This document shows positions 9,809 to 19,529 of a stretch of 64,000 bases of DNA, in pieces. This DNA comes from Microplitis mediator (lineage: Eukaryota; Arthropoda; Insecta; Hymenoptera; Braconidae), in contig NC_079971.1 of NCBI RefSeq assembly GCF_029852145.1, forward strand, positions 2,746,097 through 2,810,096. Reading direction: 5' to 3'. A program made the translations under genes and the position numbers. The notes below the pieces were generated by a model that worked only from the letters and a program-made list of their open reading frames with translations, made no database searches and had not been told where the DNA came from. The first letter of the stretch is position 1. The number at the start of each line of letters is the position of its first letter.

Positions 9809-11143
9809 ATGGCTTTTTTACATATACATTCATGTGAATGCGCAAAATCCGAGTTGGAGTTGTTTTCATTACCGCCTACACAGACAGCGATTGAAAGTTC
9901 TCAGTGGGTTTATTACAAACCAATTTCATCATTAACAGATAATTCACCAATTGAGTTTGTTGTTCAAGGGCAAGGTGATGAATACATCGATCTTGCTCAT
10001 ACAATGCTCAGCGTTCGTGTAGCTATAAAACAAAATGCACCAACAACAGCAGCAGCAGCAACAGCATCAACACCGACACCAAAAGTAGGTCCTGTAAATA
10101 ATTTATTGCACTCCATGTTCAATCAAGTCGATGTATTATTCAATCAAAAGCCCGTGTCAACGCCTAATAATTTATATGCGTACAGAGCGTACATAGAAAC
10201 GTTATTAAACTACGGTTATGATGCTAAAGAATCACACTTAACGACTGTGGGATGGGCTGAAGATACACCTGGTGAATTCGATGATATAGCCGATGCTAAC
10301 GCTGGGCTTAAAAATCGCCGTTCTTTCTTAACTTGTGGTAAAACTTTAGATTTTATTGGCCATTTACATTGCGATGTCTATAACCAGGAAAGGTTTCTTA
10401 TAAACGGTGTGGAGATGCGCTTACGTCTAACAAGATCTCGTGATTCGTTTTGTCTTATGGGTGGTGTTGATAGTCAAAACTGTACTCTTCATATTCAAGA
10501 AGCTAGCTTAGTTGTGAGACGAGCTAAAATTTCGCCGAGTTTTTTACTTGCACACGCAAGAGCTCTAACTAAAACAACAGCAAAATATCCTATAACGCGT
10601 GTAGAGGTAAAAGCCGTTTCAATTCATACAGGCGTTCATGGTGAAACAATTGATAATGTGATATTAGGTCAAATACCTAAAAGAGTTATTCTAGGATTCG
10701 TAAATAACAAAGCCTTTAACGGTGATAAAAGTTTGAATCCTTTTAATTTTCAACATTTCAATATTAACTATTTATCACTTTATGTCGATGGGCGCCAAAT
10801 ACCTACAAAACCATTACAACCAGATTTTTCAGCCGGTGGTCAATATATAGATGCTTACCACACTGTTTTTTCTGGAACAGGTGTGCATTTCCTAAATGAT
10901 GGTAATACGATAGATCGCTTCGATTACCCAAAAGGGCATTGTTTATTCGCTTTTGATTTGACAGCCGATTTGTCCGCAAACAGTAATTCACACTGGAATT
11001 TGATACGTCATGGTAGCGTTAGAATAGAAGTGCGCTTTGCTGAAGCTTTAGAAGCAACGATCAACTGTATAGTATATGCTGAGTATGATAGTGTTATAGA
11101 AATAGATGCTTCCAGACAAATATCTGTTGATTTTACCGGTTAA
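9809..11143 (+). CDS. Major capsid protein (double-jelly-roll type, F54H12.2-like), 444 aa
   Basis: This matches the protein annotated in many arthropod genomes as 'F54H12.2-like', which corresponds to the Polinton major capsid protein. The N-terminus MAFLHIHSCECAKSELELF and the central NPFNFQHFNINYLSLYVDG block are characteristic. The protein is beta-rich and has no transmembrane segment, as expected for a hexon-like double jelly-roll forming trimers. A short low-complexity (A/T)-rich loop at about 73-90 is encoded by CAGCAG-type repeats and is likely variable. It follows the core-like gene by 9 bp. Confidence 0.88.
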   Translation: MAFLHIHSCECAKSELELFSLPPTQTAIESSQWVYYKPISSLTDNSPIEFVVQGQGDEYIDLAHTMLSVRVAIKQNAPTTAAAATASTPTPKVGPVNNLLHSMFNQVDVLFNQKPVSTPNNLYAYRAYIETLLNYGYDAKESHLTTVGWAEDTPGEFDDIADANAGLKNRRSFLTCGKTLDFIGHLHCDVYNQERFLINGVEMRLRLTRSRDSFCLMGGVDSQNCTLHIQEASLVVRRAKISPSFLLAHARALTKTTAKYPITRVEVKAVSIHTGVHGETIDNVILGQIPKRVILGFVNNKAFNGDKSLNPFNFQHFNINYLSLYVDGRQIPTKPLQPDFSAGGQYIDAYHTVFSGTGVHFLNDGNTIDRFDYPKGHCLFAFDLTADLSANSNSHWNLIRHGSVRIEVRFAEALEATINCIVYAEYDSVIEIDASRQISVDFTG

Positions 11144-11242
11144 AATGCTGAATTAGCAGTAAAAAGAGTATAAAGGCAGGCTGCGAAAATTTTTAAGTTA
11201 GTACCCAAGTAAATTTACTTCTGAGCAGTTGTGTCTAGAAAC
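11144..11242 (+). promoter_or_regulatory. Second TATA/Inr promoter, before protein B and protease
   Basis: TATAAAGG at 11169-11176 is followed 31 bp later by TTAGT (11198-11202), a good initiator match and spacing. The words AGCAGTAAAA (11155-11164) and CAGTTGTGT (11226-11234) also occur before the paralogous gene A, suggesting a duplicated or shared control region. Confidence 0.5.
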
Positions 11243-11968
11243 ATGATGAATGTTGTAGTGGACATTAACGGCTTTTTCAACAATAATTGTGAATTTTTAC
11301 CTAAAGAGATCGCTTGTTTAAGTTTGGAAGCAAGCGTCATTGGACACTGGATACTGTCTTCAGAATTTGATTTTTCACTATTGAATATAAAACGGCAGAA
11401 AGAAAATAATTTAATTACAAAAAGAAGCGGTGTGCATTGGTATGATGGTGAATCTGTTGTAAGATACGTATACGGTAATTTACGAGCGTTTACCAGAGAC
11501 GCTTCAAACGTGTACACTAAAGGTGCCGTATCTAAAAAGTTTTTAGAGACTCTCCTGTGTCGTGTTGTAATAGATATAGACAGCATTCAAAGCGCTATAT
11601 CCTTTGAGAGCCAACCACAGGCCGATATTGTATGTATGTTGCATAGCACTCGCGTATCAGCGGGTACGTTAAAAAATAACCAGTGTGCCTTATCACGTGC
11701 CTACATTCTGAAAAAGTCGTTACTCGGCGAAATAAACAGTGATAAAGCCGGTGAACGAGGGTCCTATTTAATTGAAATACCTATTGATCAAAACATTTTT
11801 CAAGAATGCACAACAGACAGTACGCATGATCAGCAAAATTGTTTTCTATGTAATGAACACTGTACAGATATTCAAGGCTCTTCAGTACATTCCGGACCAT
11901 ACAGTAGGTGTATATCCCGCGGACAAGATTCCAAAAGTATTGACGAAACCGATCGCTCTAGTTATTAA
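11243..11968 (+). CDS. Unknown Polinton protein B, 241 aa (paralogue of 4618-5133)
   Basis: Function unknown. Shares with protein A the N-terminal VVDINGF strand (D7), a Lys-Glu pair, the ITKR..GVHW block, a YTKG block and C131-x2-H134-x13-C148 with spacing identical to A. It has about 75 extra residues at the C-terminus, some in a Cys/His cluster (NCFLCNEHC). The final 116 bp overlap the protease gene in another frame, so the tail may be constrained by, or a by-product of, the protease. The frame is open from 11231 but with a GTG; the first ATGs are 11243 and 11246, and the second aligns better with A. Confidence 0.82.
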   Translation: MMNVVVDINGFFNNNCEFLPKEIACLSLEASVIGHWILSSEFDFSLLNIKRQKENNLITKRSGVHWYDGESVVRYVYGNLRAFTRDASNVYTKGAVSKKFLETLLCRVVIDIDSIQSAISFESQPQADIVCMLHSTRVSAGTLKNNQCALSRAYILKKSLLGEINSDKAGERGSYLIEIPIDQNIFQECTTDSTHDQQNCFLCNEHCTDIQGSSVHSGPYSRCISRGQDSKSIDETDRSSY

Positions 11969-12377
11969 TACAGATGGCTACAAACAACCAGGGCAACACT
12001 GGGTTGCCGTCTACATTAATCGACACGGCCAGGGATGGTACTTCGATAGCTATGGATTACCTCCAATCATTCCAGAACACATTAGATGGCTCAGAAGAAA
12101 CTGTACCCAGTTCACTTATAACAATCAACGACTCCAACAGGAAAATTCTCAAGTTTGCGGCCAATATTGTATCATGTATTTGCATAATATGTCTACTCAT
12201 TCTACACTCTCTGAATTTTTATCAATCTTTGACGCGCAGTTCCGAAAAAATGATGAAATTGTAGAAGATTATTATAACGCCTTTATGAATATTAAAAGAC
12301 AACGTAGAAATAACGGGTTTATTGGTGGAAATATTTCAATACATTATAATCAATCATGTAATCGTAATATTCTATAA
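11853..12377 (+). CDS. Adenain-like cysteine protease, 174 aa
   Basis: Maturation protease related to the adenovirus endopeptidase and Ulp1 fold. His49 lies in PGQHWVAVYI, Asp65 in YFDSYG, Cys102 in VCGQYC, and Gln95 precedes the Cys by seven, the same spacing as the oxyanion Gln in adenain. The frame is open upstream to 11772, but that stretch is unlike the family. Starting at the ATG at 11853 gives the usual N-terminus leading into GVYPADKIP, so I chose it. It is expected to cleave capsid and core precursors encoded upstream. Last recognisable gene of the element; poly(A) signals follow. Confidence 0.92.
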   Translation: MNTVQIFKALQYIPDHTVGVYPADKIPKVLTKPIALVINTDGYKQPGQHWVAVYINRHGQGWYFDSYGLPPIIPEHIRWLRRNCTQFTYNNQRLQQENSQVCGQYCIMYLHNMSTHSTLSEFLSIFDAQFRKNDEIVEDYYNAFMNIKRQRRNNGFIGGNISIHYNQSCNRNIL

Positions 12378-12414
12378 AAATTATATATGTAATCATGTAA
12401 ACAACTAAATATTC

Positions 12415-12436
12415 AATAAATATTATGCTTAATAAA
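12415..12436 (+). terminator. Poly(A) signals after the protease gene
   Basis: Two AATAAA words (12415-12420 and 12431-12436) lie 38-59 bp after the protease stop in very AT-rich DNA. They are the obvious 3' end for the element's transcripts. Confidence 0.55.
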
Positions 12437-12478
12437 TATATCCAAGAGTATAAATTATTTTAAACCATGCCCAAATAC

Positions 12479-12521
12479 TATTATTATTTTGACTTTTGTT
12501 ATTATTACGATTATTATTATG

Positions 12522-12619
<98 letters not shown>

Positions 12620-12633
12620 GCTTATTATTATAG

Positions 12634-12668
<35 letters not shown>
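12479..12668. repeat. (TTA)n microsatellite
   Basis: Mostly pure TTA/ATT repeats with a few interruptions. Long Tyr, Ile and Asn reading frames on both strands here are just the repeat and not genes. Confidence 0.98.
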
Positions 12669-13319
12669 GCTTAAATTTAAATTTAAATCTGAGCGAGCGG
12701 ACACAGCACATACCGCTCTATCCCCCACCACCGCTCGATATCCCCCTCCACTTTGGAGTGGGGTCCGCTATAGTGGCAATACTACTACTACTATTAATCG
12801 AATTTTTTACATTTTTACAAGATATCCATGTCGTTGTAATTTAAAATAACCAAACAAGGAATTTTTTAATAAATAAAAATATGTTCATACATTGGATACC
12901 AGTTTGTGAGGCAAAAATATACTGTCCTTAGTTGAACTACAGGCGTTTGAATCGAGATATAGTACGGGAAGTTGACCGAAAAACTCATCAAAGATAAAGA
13001 AGCTTCATTTAGAATCAGATATTTCGTCCGACGTCGACCGTTAAATTACGACCCGTGAAAAAAAGGTTTAGATCTGACTAATAGATCCTCTCAGACATAT
13101 TGGCAGGATCTTTAATTCGTCTCTATATAGCAGATATGTGGACGATTTCAAGAGATAAATTTTGTTATCTATGACTCTATCATACAGATGTGACGAGATC
13201 TGGACAAATATAAAAAGCTCTGTATGATTTTCAATAGAAATTGGGATCCCTTGTAGAAAATGACGACAGGCTCAGGCTTCGTCGAGATTCGGGCCAATAC
13301 TTACTAATTCTGGGGCAAA
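12669..13319. other. Non-coding stretch, possible right end of the Polinton
   Basis: No gene seen. It opens with a GC-richer patch (about 12690-12775, containing CCCCACC and GGAGTGGGG inverted words) and an ACTACTACTACT run at 12781-12793. If the element's right terminal repeat is in this window it is likely here. The remainder is unremarkable AT-rich DNA. Confidence 0.4.
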
Positions 13320-13533
13320 CTAGAGATTCAAGCCTGGCCCAAGTTTGTTCGAGTATCGAGATGATAACTTTATGCCAGGCTTGACACATAATCCTGGCCC
13401 AATATCGAGTGCCAGTATTGTGCAGAGACTACACCTTAATATTGTCCCAATATCGAATGTCAGTAATGTGCCAAGACTGCATCTGAGTATTTGTCCAATA
13501 TCGAGTGTCAGTGTTATGCCAAAACCGTAGCTA
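13320..13533. repeat. Degenerate tandem repeat, about 48-bp unit
   Basis: Words such as CCCAATATCGAGTG and CCAAGACT recur at 13398, 13446 and 13495 with about 48-bp spacing, with weaker copies before. Confidence 0.7.
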
Positions 13534-13553
13534 ATTAATGAAGCACCTCTAAT

Positions 13554-13669
13554 CACTGCTGCCAGAACATGGACGAAAAGTTTCCCTTCCCATGTATCAG
13601 TTTAGCATCACATCCAGCCTAAGAAATACTTAAGAAGGGGAACTTTTCGTCCGCGTTCTGGCAGCAGTG
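13554..13669. mobile_element. Short foldback element
   Basis: The first 36 bp (CACTGCTGCCAGAAC...) and last 36 bp are inverted repeats with only about three mismatches, around a 44-bp loop. Likely a MITE or a foldback relic. Confidence 0.75.
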
Positions 13670-13685
13670 CCTACCCGAGTCAAAA

Positions 13686-14400
13686 TATTTGGATTAGTTT
13701 GAACTTAAGTTAACTTAAACAGCTTAGATATAACTTACCTGATATTGATGGACTTGAAATAGTATTACCTTGACTTAAAAAACTTAAATAAGACTTAGGT
13801 GGGCTTAAGCATTAGGCATCAAGTTGAACTTATTTATGACTTATTCTTGATAAAACTAACCTATCGAAGAATAAAAGCATGAAAAGAAGATATGAATCCA
13901 AACTTGGTTAGCAAAGAGCTTCGAATGCCTGGAAAACAAGCAGCACCGGTACATATCAGGCACTAGGTCGTCTTTTGGCGTTTCCATGCATAAAAAGACA
14001 AAGATAAAGCATAAATAAGTTCAACTTGATGCCTAAGCCTACCTAAGTCTTACTTAAGCTTTTTAAGTCAAGGTAATACTATTTCAAGTCCGACGATATC
14101 AGGTAAGTTATTTCTAAGCTGTTTAAGACGCGTTTTCATTTGTTTCTCTATTCGCACTCAAGTGGATAAACGGTACTATCTTTGTTGCACTTATACAGTA
14201 AATGGAAACTTTGTCCAAGCTTTTCTCGTAAACAAATGGAAGTTGTCAAAAAATTGAAGTGCACTTCGCTAGTTCATAGAGTAAAGCATCGGGTCTGTGT
14301 CTTTATTTAGCGTTTAGGGTTTTTATCTCAGAGAAAAGCTTGGACAAAATTATCTGATAACCGTTCTTAAGTTAACTTAAGTTTAATCTAATCCAAATAA
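13686..14400. mobile_element. Long palindromic element, split by a 248-bp MITE
   Basis: About 150 bp at the left (TATTTGGATTAG...) reappear inverted at the right (...CTAATCCAAATA), rich in AAGTC/GACTT words. The right arm is broken at 14123 by a piggyBac-like MITE; the left arm gives the uninterrupted version. Confidence 0.8.
14123..14370 (+). mobile_element. piggyBac-like MITE, copy 1 (248 bp with TTAA)
   Basis: TTAAGACGCGTTTTCA at the left and the inverse of TTAAGAACGGTT-like sequence at the right; TTAA flanks both ends. It also has internal inverted words (GTCCAAGCTTTTCTC and its complement). The other arm of the palindrome it hit shows the empty TTAA site. Copies 2 and 3 at 44136 and 47858 have the same length. 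Confidence 0.9.
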
Positions 14401-14419
14401 AAAAAAATTGAAAGAAATA

Positions 14420-14585
14420 AAATTATATATATATATACATGTGTGTGGTGGTAATATATGTGAGTAAATTTGGACATAGAGAAATCGAGTAAACCGATGG
14501 AAATAATTTCTTTTGCATTTGCTAGGTCTCGAATCTGGTTCTTCATGGCTGCTATAAGCAAGTTTCTTATCCACTAGGCAGTTTA
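14420..14585 (-). mobile_element. tRNA-derived SINE relic
   Basis: On the minus strand, TGCCTAGTGGATAAG (about 14580-14566) fits a Pol III A box and GATTCGAGACC (about 14536-14526) a B box about 40 nt later. A short unrelated body ends in a (TA)n tail. Confidence 0.6.
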
Positions 14586-14879
14586 TACATAAACATACTT
14601 CTCTAAACAGTAAATAAATATTTTTTTAGTGATAAAAAAAAATTTTTTTACACGAAGGGCGTTTCATTCTGGTCTTGATTTTCTTCATACTTGGAGTGAA
14701 TTATCTTTAAAAATTTTAATGTAACAAGAAGTCGGTGTCAGAACTCGATTTAATTAGAATTTATATCTTTATATTTTTAGGATCTATTAAACAATTAAAG
14801 ACAAACGTTTATATTTTACATGTGATGAAAATTGATAATCAGTTAATTTATAAATTTATCAGATCCTTACGGGGTCTGT

Positions 14880-15421
14880 GTCTTATCCCGTCAGCACTCC
14901 CGTTATGAGAATTTTGCTCACGCTCGATTTTAAACATGAATAACATTTTTTTTTCAAATGGAACGAATATTTGAAATTTTTTCTATCTTTGAATAGTTTT
15001 ATCTATTTTCAGATTCCGCTTGAAAAAAATTTGTTTAGTTGTTATGGAAATTATAAAAAAAAATTTTTTTTATGCTCCTCAAAAAATGTGAGCATTTTCC
15101 TCATCACGGGCGTAAAGGCGTAAATAAAAAAATTCTACGTTCGGTTACTCTCGTGACTGCTCGTGTACCTTCGGCAGCCTGCGAAGTTATTCAGTTGAAT
15201 TCGTTAAAGTTTAAATACGTTTATTAATTGTAAATAAATTACAATTATCACTTTTTTATATTTTATTATTCTTATGATACATAGAGTAATTAATTTATGA
15301 AAAATATTTTCTTGCTTAAAATTTGAAAAAATTTGTTTTGTGCCTAGACGTCAAGCGTGAGCAAAACTCTCATCACGGGCGTAAAGTTTATACCAAAAAG
15401 CTGACGGCTGACGGGTTAATT
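14880..15421. mobile_element. Element with imperfect inverted ends
   Basis: CCCGTCAGC and GAGAATTTTGCTCACGCT near the left reappear inverted near the right (GCGTGAGCAAAACTCTCATCACGGG, CTGACGGG). Decayed; edges approximate. Confidence 0.5.
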
Positions 15422-15429
15422 ATCACCTC

Positions 15430-16825
15430 CCTCTATATATATGTATATAAATATATATTTGTATCGAATCAATACAATAATGTTCGTGGACAGAGAAATT
15501 ACAGATATATATACATATGGTGTCTGATATATTTTGATCTTTATATATTCTCTTCTACTAATTAACCATATAGAGAAAGGTCGAGAATGATTTTATTGAA
15601 GTACCCGCAATGTATTTAATCAACGTCCGTTTAATTAAGTTGTACGCAAAGGCATTTCAATCAACTACTCGCCATTACAATCGAAAAAATAAAAATAAAA
15701 GAGATTTGATATAAAAATATACGGTTATTAAAAAAACTTTAAGTGATTTAGTAATTATTAAATATAACTTATTCCGATATCATTTTATTGCGATATTTTA
15801 ATTTCAAATAATGATGATTGAATACCTGGTTTTAGTATCTTAGGAGGAGAATCAGAAAAAAACACTGGAAAAAAGTGAAAGAAGCCTAGCCACTCGTCCA
15901 CTTGCTACTGTCAGACTCGACTTGATTTATTACCCATCTCACCCTTTTTACTTACATATATATGTATATACTTCTATTTTTTTTCCGGGATCTCAACAAG
16001 TTTATTTTCTTTCTCTATCCACTGCAATACCTTTCATTGTCAATCTTATGATATATTAAAACCTGAACGATCGATTTTTCCATCTAGTTGATTATAAAAA
16101 ATGTAATTGAAAAATTAGAAAAAATTATTTTTATTTACAAAGTATGGATTCATATTTAATTTTATTGAATAGAAAAAAATATGACTTTATTTATGTTTTA
16201 AAATTTAATAGTTTCGTTTATTATTGGTATTGGTTGTGAATTCATTACTTTATAAGCTAATTGGCAATTGATGTTTACTATGCAATAACATAAATAAATA
16301 CTTAAATGCCGTTTATGACTAAATGTAAAATAGGGGATGAAAATTTTAATAGCTATCATATTGTTCTCTTCAATATTATAATACAATTAATATTATAATT
16401 TAATATTTAGTAACCGTTTGGATATATAATAAAAAAAATATTATATATATGTATAACTACATGTAAACTTTATTGAGCTTAATTGTATTAACTTTTTGGT
16501 AAGGGTTAAAATGCCAATATTGTTAAAAATATTATTTTCATATATATATTTGATATGATGATGAATGAAACTGTTTGCATATTTATTTTAAATATTTAAC
16601 GAGAATTGGCCCAAATAATCGGATATGGCAAATAATGTTTGACATATAATATTATTTACTGTAATAGAGTAAAACATGTTACGAAATATATATATGTATA
16701 TCTGTACGTATTTATTTATTAATTTGTTGGTTTTAGTCAACTCGATATGCTTCATTTGATTTAATTATGTAGTACTAGATGATATGTATACATGTATATA
16801 TAAATTTCATATGTATACATATATA
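15430..16825. other. AT-rich DNA, nothing recognised
   Basis: No gene, element end or RNA seen; only short TA-rich tracts. Confidence 0.6.
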
Positions 16826-17187
16826 GGCGCGGGGTGGGGGGCAAAAAGGAGTAATTTTTAGGAAATACTGTTTTTAGGGATGCAAATACGATAAATCATT
16901 TCAAGGGACTCATGACGTCACAGGATCCCAAAACAACTCTAAGTGTTAGCAAAGACTAACACCCTCGAGAGTCAAGGGGCATGAGGCTGATTTTCCTCAG
17001 CCTTTGGGAGACACGCACCACTAGCTTGGAACACTGGTCCCGTTTTCTCTTTTGTCTATCGTATTATTGTAATCGCGGAGTACTGTTTTGACCTTTATAC
17101 TCATATACAAATTTAATAGATTGTATCACCTTATTGATAACTAATACTCTACGGGCTTTATTAATTATTGAGGAAATTAATTAACAT
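16826..17187. other. Unassigned patch with GC-rich start
   Basis: Contains GGCGCGGGGTGGGGGG (16827-16842), a CRE-like TGACGTCA (16914-16921) and small hairpins such as AGTGTTAG/CTAACACC (about 16941-16966). I do not know what it is; possibly part of an old element. Confidence 0.3.
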
Positions 17188-17621
17188 CCCGGGTCAAAAA
17201 TAAAACTTGATTCAGGCTCGCTTCGCCTTATTTTCTTTTGAAGTTATCGATTTGCCGACGATTTTTTGACAAGATCTCGACTTCTTCGACTTAAATTTAA
17301 TTTATTTCAACTTTTTGAACTTTTTTCATCTTAGGTTCAACTTATTCGTCTTTACTTTGAGCACGATAGTCATTCACATTACTTTTGACTTGCTAAACCA
17401 AGTCGAAAAAAAGTCATTTATTCGCCTTACTTTCGCCTTAATATACAAAAATTTTCGTCTTAAATCGTAACTAAGTAAGCCAGTTAAGTCTAAACCAAGG
17501 CGAAAATTTAATATATTTCATACCTCCGTAAAAAAAGTCGAATTTGTCTTGTGAAAAACGGCTCCAAATTTCGACTTGGTAAACCAAGTCTATATAAATC
17601 AAGTTTTATTTTTGACCCGGG
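17188..17621. mobile_element. CCCGGGTC element, copy A (434 bp)
   Basis: Ends CCCGGGTCAAAAATAAAACT and its inverse. Interior is rich in AAGTCGAA/TTCGACTT words. Flanked by AT on both sides (2-bp duplication). Same family at 23245 and 60475. Confidence 0.9.
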
Positions 17622-17679
17622 ATTATTCGAATATTGTAAAGAGTATAGTTATAAACTTAAATAAATCACTAAACTAAAG

Positions 17680-17859
17680 AAATAGACTCCTACACTTGAC
17701 TTGAATCAGACGTAGTTGACTTCAATTTTTAAGTTCAAAAAGTCATATATCGAAGTTAAAGAAAGTAAGTGTAGCCAAAACCAAGTTAACTAAGTCAAAT
17801 GTAAATCAAAAAAGTTACATAATTTAGCAGTCGAAATCAAATTGTTTTTTTTACCCGGG
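17680..17859. mobile_element. Relic related to the CCCGGGTC family
   Basis: AAGTC/GACTT-rich and ends in ...TTTTTTTTACCCGGG at 17859; the left end is not recognisable. Confidence 0.5.
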
Positions 17860-18228
17860 CTTATTAAATTAGCATTTAAAATCTATGGTAAGAATTTCCC
17901 GTGTTGAAAATTTCAAGTCGTGAATATAGACAAAAATATTACTCCCCAATGACACTGATTTACGTATATACGTACATAAAAAGTATCAATACATACAAAA
18001 GTATATAAATTGGATCTATACATATCAATGCAAATATGCATTCATACTTCTATTGCATAACAGTATGATGTAGAATATATAAACAATTTTATATAAGATA
18101 TTTTTTCTTATACATAAATGCATTGCTCACATTGTCATCGAATAATACTAGACATTTGAATATAAATATAGAAATTTATCTATTATTTATCGAAGAAAAG
18201 AACATGAAGAATTCGTAAATTTTCTTAC

Positions 18229-18336
18229 CGTAAACCCAATACCGACGGTGGCAGCAAAATTTCCACTGAAACTTCCCGTGTCGAATTGAACTAACAATGA
18301 TGTTTTCCCAACTCCGCTATCGCCAAGAAGTATAGT
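18229..18336 (-). CDS. Rab26: Rab26-type GTPase, internal exon (P-loop)
   Basis: A 36-codon exon encoding the start of a Rab G domain. The P-loop GDSGVGKTS is at exon residues 5-13 and the switch-I threonine is T30 in ATVGIGF. The residues around DTGSFSGNF and TVGI fit Rab26/Rab37, which act in secretory-granule and vesicle traffic. An acceptor TTATTTCCAG lies just upstream (18346-18337) and a donor GTAAGAAA just downstream (18228-18221); both introns are phase 0. It continues the exon at 28231-28464, whose last residues AEDTAHK precede TILLGDSG. No later exon (for example the WDTAGQE box) is seen to the left in this window. Confidence 0.85.
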
Positions 18337-18844
18337 CTGGAAATAATCAAATGTTACATTATACGATAATATTTTCGTAAATTAAATTAATTATGTATAA
18401 TAATAAACTTAAGAGCAGAATACCACGAACTATTTTATTACATCGTGAATAAGAGTATAATAGGACAAAGAAAACTTTTACTAAGTTGTTTACATGGCAG
18501 GTGTAGAGTATCAGCTCGTAAAACTAACAAACAATGTATGAGGATATAATAGTAAAAAAAAATATATATATATATAAGTTGAGAATAAATAATACGTTGG
18601 AATAGTTTTTGTCTATTGAAAAAATAAAATAAAATAAAATAAAAAATTGAATCCTCCTGTCTCTAAATTACGTAATCGGTCTTAAAGAAAAAGTAGAGTC
18701 AATTGGACAGATAAATCGATGGTATTCGTCACGTTTCAAGTAGATTACAGCTCACTCTTCTTTACTATTGAGCAGTTAATTTCTCCACTAGAAAAACAAA
18801 AGACGTAATTTTATTTAAACGAATTTTGATAATGACTAATTTCA

Positions 18845-19525
18845 ATATTATTTTTATTATTTTTCCGGTTCCATACCTAATGAACTTCGGGAATTTGAAC
18901 TTTTACATTTTGAACTTGGAAATTTGAATTTTCGCAATCCCATACAAAGTCGCAAAGCTTCGAAATTTTCCCATAGATCGGCCGATGCCTGGTTTGCAAT
19001 GATTGACCAATAAATGGCTAACTATACTGGCCCGTGCATGGTAAATCATTGGCAGCCGTCTTTTTGCTTATAAAAACGGCGCACAATTAGCCGCCGTTCG
19101 TTGGCCAACGGTTTGATCGAGTGCTCTTGATACCAAGCTTTGGACGATGATTGATTGCCATGATTGGCCAATGCTTGGCATACCGTTATCATCCGATATT
19201 TAGCCGATCTTCGGCCTATGCTTGAAAATTGGCAGCCATTCACGGCCCAGTAATGGGCCGATTCTTTTTTTGTATGGGATTTGAATTTTGACGATTTGAA
19301 CTTTGAATAATTTACTATTTCTTTCATCAAAAATCATTTTTTTTTAATAAAATTATTTTTTTACCAATTAACTTTGATTTATTTATAAGTTCTTCATCAT
19401 CATCATTAATATTTATAAGAATAGTAGTAGGTTGTTTCATTCATAAAAGCTCAAATTTACCAATGTTCAAATTGCCAAAGTTCAAATTTCCAAGTTCCAA
19501 TTGTTAAAGTTCAATTTTCAAAGTT
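18845..19525. repeat. Self-complementary word element (GAACTTTGGAAATTTGAAC type)
   Basis: The left part has GAATTTGAAC/GGAAATTTGAA words and the right part their inverses (GTTCAAATT, TTCAAATTTCC), making a loose palindrome split by the 340-bp MITE at 18939. Confidence 0.6.
18939..19278 (+). mobile_element. CCCATACAAA MITE, copy 1 (340 bp)
   Basis: Ends CCCATACAAA and TTTGTATGGG, flanked by AT on both sides. Interior has repeated CGGCC/GGCCGA words. Apparent reading frames across it are not genes, since they recur only because the element does. Confidence 0.92.
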
Positions 19526-19529
19526 TATT

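Larger units (their letters stand above)
1..12860 (+). mobile_element. Polinton/Maverick (adintovirus-like) element, left end cut
   Basis: Twelve co-directional, tightly packed genes include every Polinton hallmark: protein-primed PolB, retroviral-type integrase, A32-type ATPase, adenain-like protease, major capsid and minor capsid proteins. Polintons are self-synthesising DNA transposons that probably also form virions; the capsid, ATPase and protease set here supports that. All frames are open, which suggests a young or still functional copy. The left terminal inverted repeat lies outside the window, so the right end cannot be fixed by matching; I place it loosely between the poly(A) signals near 12.42 kb and about 12.86 kb. 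Polintons normally leave a 6-bp target duplication, which cannot be checked here. Confidence 0.95.

Noticed and set aside
11772..11852. Longer protease start at 11772
   Set aside because: The added residues do not resemble the family and overlap conserved reading of gene B; the ATG at 11853 gives the expected N-terminus.
12429..12844. Long Asn-, Ile- or Tyr-rich reading frames on both strands
   Set aside because: They are translations of the (TTA)n microsatellite in different frames.
13320..13556. 78-codon minus-strand frame with repeated LGT/DIG words
   Set aside because: It is the translation of a degenerate tandem repeat.
19046..19330. Similar 65-94 codon frames at 19046, 24808 and 56692
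   Set aside because: They recur only because they lie in copies of the CCCATACAAA MITE; no start, splice or domain evidence.
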